From contig MFGM01000068.1 of NCBI GenBank assembly GCA_001778275.1, forward strand, positions 6,286-12,913: 6,628 nt of DNA, in the 5' to 3' direction. Below the pieces are notes generated by a model that was given only the letters and a program-made list of their open reading frames with translations, ran no database searches and was not told the origin of the DNA. The position numbers and the translations under genes were made by a program. Every line of letters begins with the position of its first letter. Within the stretch, counting starts at the first letter, position 1. The stretch is from Candidatus Falkowbacteria bacterium RIFOXYC2_FULL_48_21 (lineage in GTDB: Bacteria; Patescibacteriota; Patescibacteriia; UBA11705; JABHMO01). Below, one piece after another: positions 5,462 to 6,628 of the stretch.

Positions 5462-5466
5462 GTTTC

Positions 5467-6018
5467 TTGCATTTTGTGCCTGACCAACCGGAAAACGAGC
5501 GCGAATTGATTGAACAAGCGAAAACCGATGACACCGCTTTTGCCGTGTTGTATGATTTTTATTTTCCGCGCATTTACGGTTACGTGATGAAGCGCGTTCA
5601 GCACCGCGAGTCGGCGGAAGATATTGTTTCCAAAACCTTCATGAAGGTTTTTTGCAATCTGAAAGATTATGATCGTGAGAAATGCCCGTTTGGCGCGTGG
5701 ATATTCAAAATCGCCACGAACAACTTGATTGATTATTACCGCCATGAAACCAGGCGCCGGCACGCGGACGTGGAAAAAATCGTTGAACCGATTGATCCGA
5801 ATCAGTCGCCCGAGACCGATGTTCATATCGCACAAACGAATCAAGAAGTGCAATTCGCTTTGCAAGCATTGCCAAAGCGTTATCAACGTGTCCTGCATTT
5901 GAAATTTTTCGCTGAACTGTCGAACGGTGAAATCGCTTTGGCGTTGAACATTTCCGTTGGCAACGTTGGCGCGCTCCTGCATCGCGCGTTGAAAAAGTTC
6001 CGATCTTTCCTTGACTGA
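5467..6018 (+). CDS. RNA polymerase sigma factor, sigma-70 family, ECF-like
   Basis: This small sigma factor directs RNA polymerase to a limited promoter set. Region 2 spans about 22-97: AFAVLYDFYFPRIYGYVMKR, then ESAEDIVSKTFMKVF (core-binding and -10 recognition helix), then PFGAWIFKIATNNLIDYYR (region 2.3-2.4). A ~30-residue acidic linker follows. Region 4 is about 126-182: ALQALPKRYQRVLHLKFFAELSNGEIALAL, with the -35-reading helix NISVGNVGALLHRALKKFR. Sigma regions 1 and 3 are absent, as in ECF factors. The frame opens at TTG 5467 (183 residues); GTG 5476 (180 residues) is equally possible, and neither has a Shine-Dalgarno site. If transcription starts at the second -10, the message would be almost leaderless. 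A membrane protein gene follows after a 177-bp repeat-containing spacer on the same strand. Confidence 0.93.
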   Translation: MHFVPDQPENERELIEQAKTDDTAFAVLYDFYFPRIYGYVMKRVQHRESAEDIVSKTFMKVFCNLKDYDREKCPFGAWIFKIATNNLIDYYRHETRRRHADVEKIVEPIDPNQSPETDVHIAQTNQEVQFALQALPKRYQRVLHLKFFAELSNGEIALALNISVGNVGALLHRALKKFRSFLD

Positions 6019-6034
6019 ACGGCGCCGGACGCCC

Positions 6035-6066
6035 AGTCCAAAGTCTAAAGTGAAAAGTCAAAAGTC
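6035..6066 (+). repeat. AGTCNAA heptamer array
   Basis: Four full 7-bp units in register (AGTCCAA, AGTCTAA, AGTGAAA, AGTCAAA) plus AGTC of a fifth begin 17 bp after the sigma-factor stop. No gene is visible in the 177-bp spacer. Confidence 0.75.
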
Positions 6067-6093
6067 GTTATAGTGTATTGGGACTTGCAGCTT

Positions 6094-6161
6094 GACTTTA
6101 GACTTTGCTCGCCTCGATTCGACCATCGAGTCGAAGCAGGCCATTTGGACTTTAGACTTGC
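6094..6161 (-). repeat. Inverted copies of the AGTCNAA heptamer
   Basis: GACTTTAGACTT occurs at 6094-6105 and again at 6148-6159; it is the complement of two heptamer units of the array upstream. 6095-6107 is a perfect 13-bp complement of 6039-6051, so the spacer can fold as a stem around a 43-base loop. The 6149-6159 copy competes for the same arm with 11 bp. Confidence 0.65.
6113..6135. repeat. Two overlapping alternative hairpins
   Basis: CTCGAT (6113-6118) pairs with ATCGAG (6125-6130). The overlapping TTCGAC (6118-6123) pairs with GTCGAA (6130-6135). Both are perfect 6-bp stems with 6-base loops and they exclude each other. They lie between the two inverted heptamer copies. Confidence 0.45.
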
Positions 6162-6170
6162 GATTCAACG

Positions 6171-6179
6171 TGTTATAAG
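6171..6179 (+). promoter_or_regulatory. Possible extended -10 before the last gene
   Basis: TGT-TATAAG (6171-6179) is an extended -10 with a 5/6 hexamer. The box at the -35 position, TTTAGA (6151-6156), is a weak match and falls inside a heptamer repeat. The transcript would start near 6186, ten bases before the ATG. The gene may equally be read through from the sigma factor. Confidence 0.35.
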
Positions 6180-6195
6180 TAAACCCTGTGTTTAT

Positions 6196-6628
6196 ATGCA
6201 AAATTTAATCAAAAACTTTTTAAAACGTAATGATTCCCACGCTGACGCGTATATACAAGCAGCTGACGACAAGCTTATGCAGGCAAAAAAGTATGATGAG
6301 CTTAACAATCGTGCTGCTTCTCGCGATTTTCGCGAAACGCTCAAAGCGAAGATTTTGGAAGCGAGACACGAAAAACAATATATGAAAAATGTCATCCCCG
6401 CGTTTCAATCGTTCTTTACGGTGAGACGCATGGCACCCGCTTTGGCGTTTTTAGTTATTATCGCGCTGGTAATAACCACTGTTCGGTTCTGGCCGGACGG
6501 TTCGATCAGCGGCTTTTCAAAACTAATCATCAGTCCGGCTTATGCGCAGGACAACTTTTCCGTTTCCGCGACAAAGAGCGACAGCCTTGGTGTAGAAAGC
6601 AATACCGCCTTTGTGATTAAAAGTCGTG
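6196..6628 (+). CDS. Membrane-anchored protein downstream of the sigma factor, probable Ig-like exterior, C-terminus off the window
   Basis: 144 codons are open from the ATG at 6196 to the right edge. Residues 1-78 are polar and mostly helical, presumably cytosolic (including SRDFRETLKAKILEARHEK). A single hydrophobic helix at about 79-97 (MAPALAFLVIIALVITTV) follows RR, so the remainder should be outside the membrane. After a linker ending SPAYAQDNF, a strand-like stretch begins (FSVSATKSDSLGVESNTAF, 121-139). Its DS-GV--NT spacing resembles the opening of bacterial Ig-like (SbsA/Big_5-type) domains. That resemblance is by memory and only the first strands are present. The position behind a sigma factor and the one-pass topology suggest an anti-sigma or membrane sensor role. 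Against this, the cytosolic part has no H-x3-C-x2-C zinc motif; it has no cysteine at all. No Shine-Dalgarno is visible. The gene is real; its role is inference. Confidence 0.85.
   Translation, partial: MQNLIKNFLKRNDSHADAYIQAADDKLMQAKKYDELNNRAASRDFRETLKAKILEARHEKQYMKNVIPAFQSFFTVRRMAPALAFLVIIALVITTVRFWPDGSISGFSKLIISPAYAQDNFSVSATKSDSLGVESNTAFVIKSR

Noticed and set aside
5275..5982. 235-codon minus-strand frame over the sigma factor and hairpin element
   Set aside because: It is antisense to clear sigma-70 motifs and its end runs through the inverted repeats.
6035..6161. tRNA or small structured RNA gene in the spacer
   Set aside because: No cloverleaf, T-loop or CCA pattern; the folding comes from heptamer repeats in both orientations.

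Overview
The window looks like a piece of a reduced bacterial genome of the Candidate Phyla Radiation (Patescibacteria). This rests on three things: a compact 607-residue alanyl-tRNA synthetase that stops right after the editing domain, the form of its N-terminal motifs (RTGDIDDVGDN, FFEMLGNWSFGDYF), and a small sigma factor followed by a one-pass membrane protein of a type I associate with this group. The assignment is by pattern memory, not a search, and I cannot name the class or species.

Layout. At 1-557 (minus strand) an acidic, cysteine-containing protein of unknown function runs off the left edge. It has a textbook promoter (TTGACA, 17 bp, TATTAT) and an operator-like palindrome. A divergent 231-bp spacer separates it from a plus-strand pair: a Fic-family AMP-transferase with its own inhibitory motif (789-1850), and alaS 25 bp further on (1876-3699). 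From about 3700 to 3880 there is no gene but G-rich repetitive DNA: a six-unit GGGNNT array, a C5/G5 hairpin and a 28-bp direct repeat. A promoter at 3889 then opens a roughly 150-nt leader that can fold over its own ribosome binding site, ahead of an unrecognised two-helix membrane protein (4077-5183) that ends in a clear intrinsic terminator. The next 240 bp are packed with inverted repeats, including a 102-bp nested element with a perfect 20-bp hairpin at its centre. Last come a sigma-70/ECF-like factor (5467-6018), a spacer with heptamer repeats on both strands, and the start of a membrane-anchored protein (6196 to the right edge) that probably carries an Ig-like domain outside the cell.

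How the parts fit. Only two links are firm enough to use. Fic and alaS are probably co-transcribed because of their close spacing. The sigma factor and the membrane protein behind it have the order of a sigma/membrane-regulator pair, although the membrane protein has no visible zinc anti-sigma motif. The two unknown genes (1-557 and 4077-5183) have strong Shine-Dalgarno sequences, whereas fic, alaS, the sigma factor and the last gene have none. This divides the window into two kinds of translation start. The most unusual material is in the spacers, where three different kinds of short repeat or hairpin element sit between otherwise ordinary genes.
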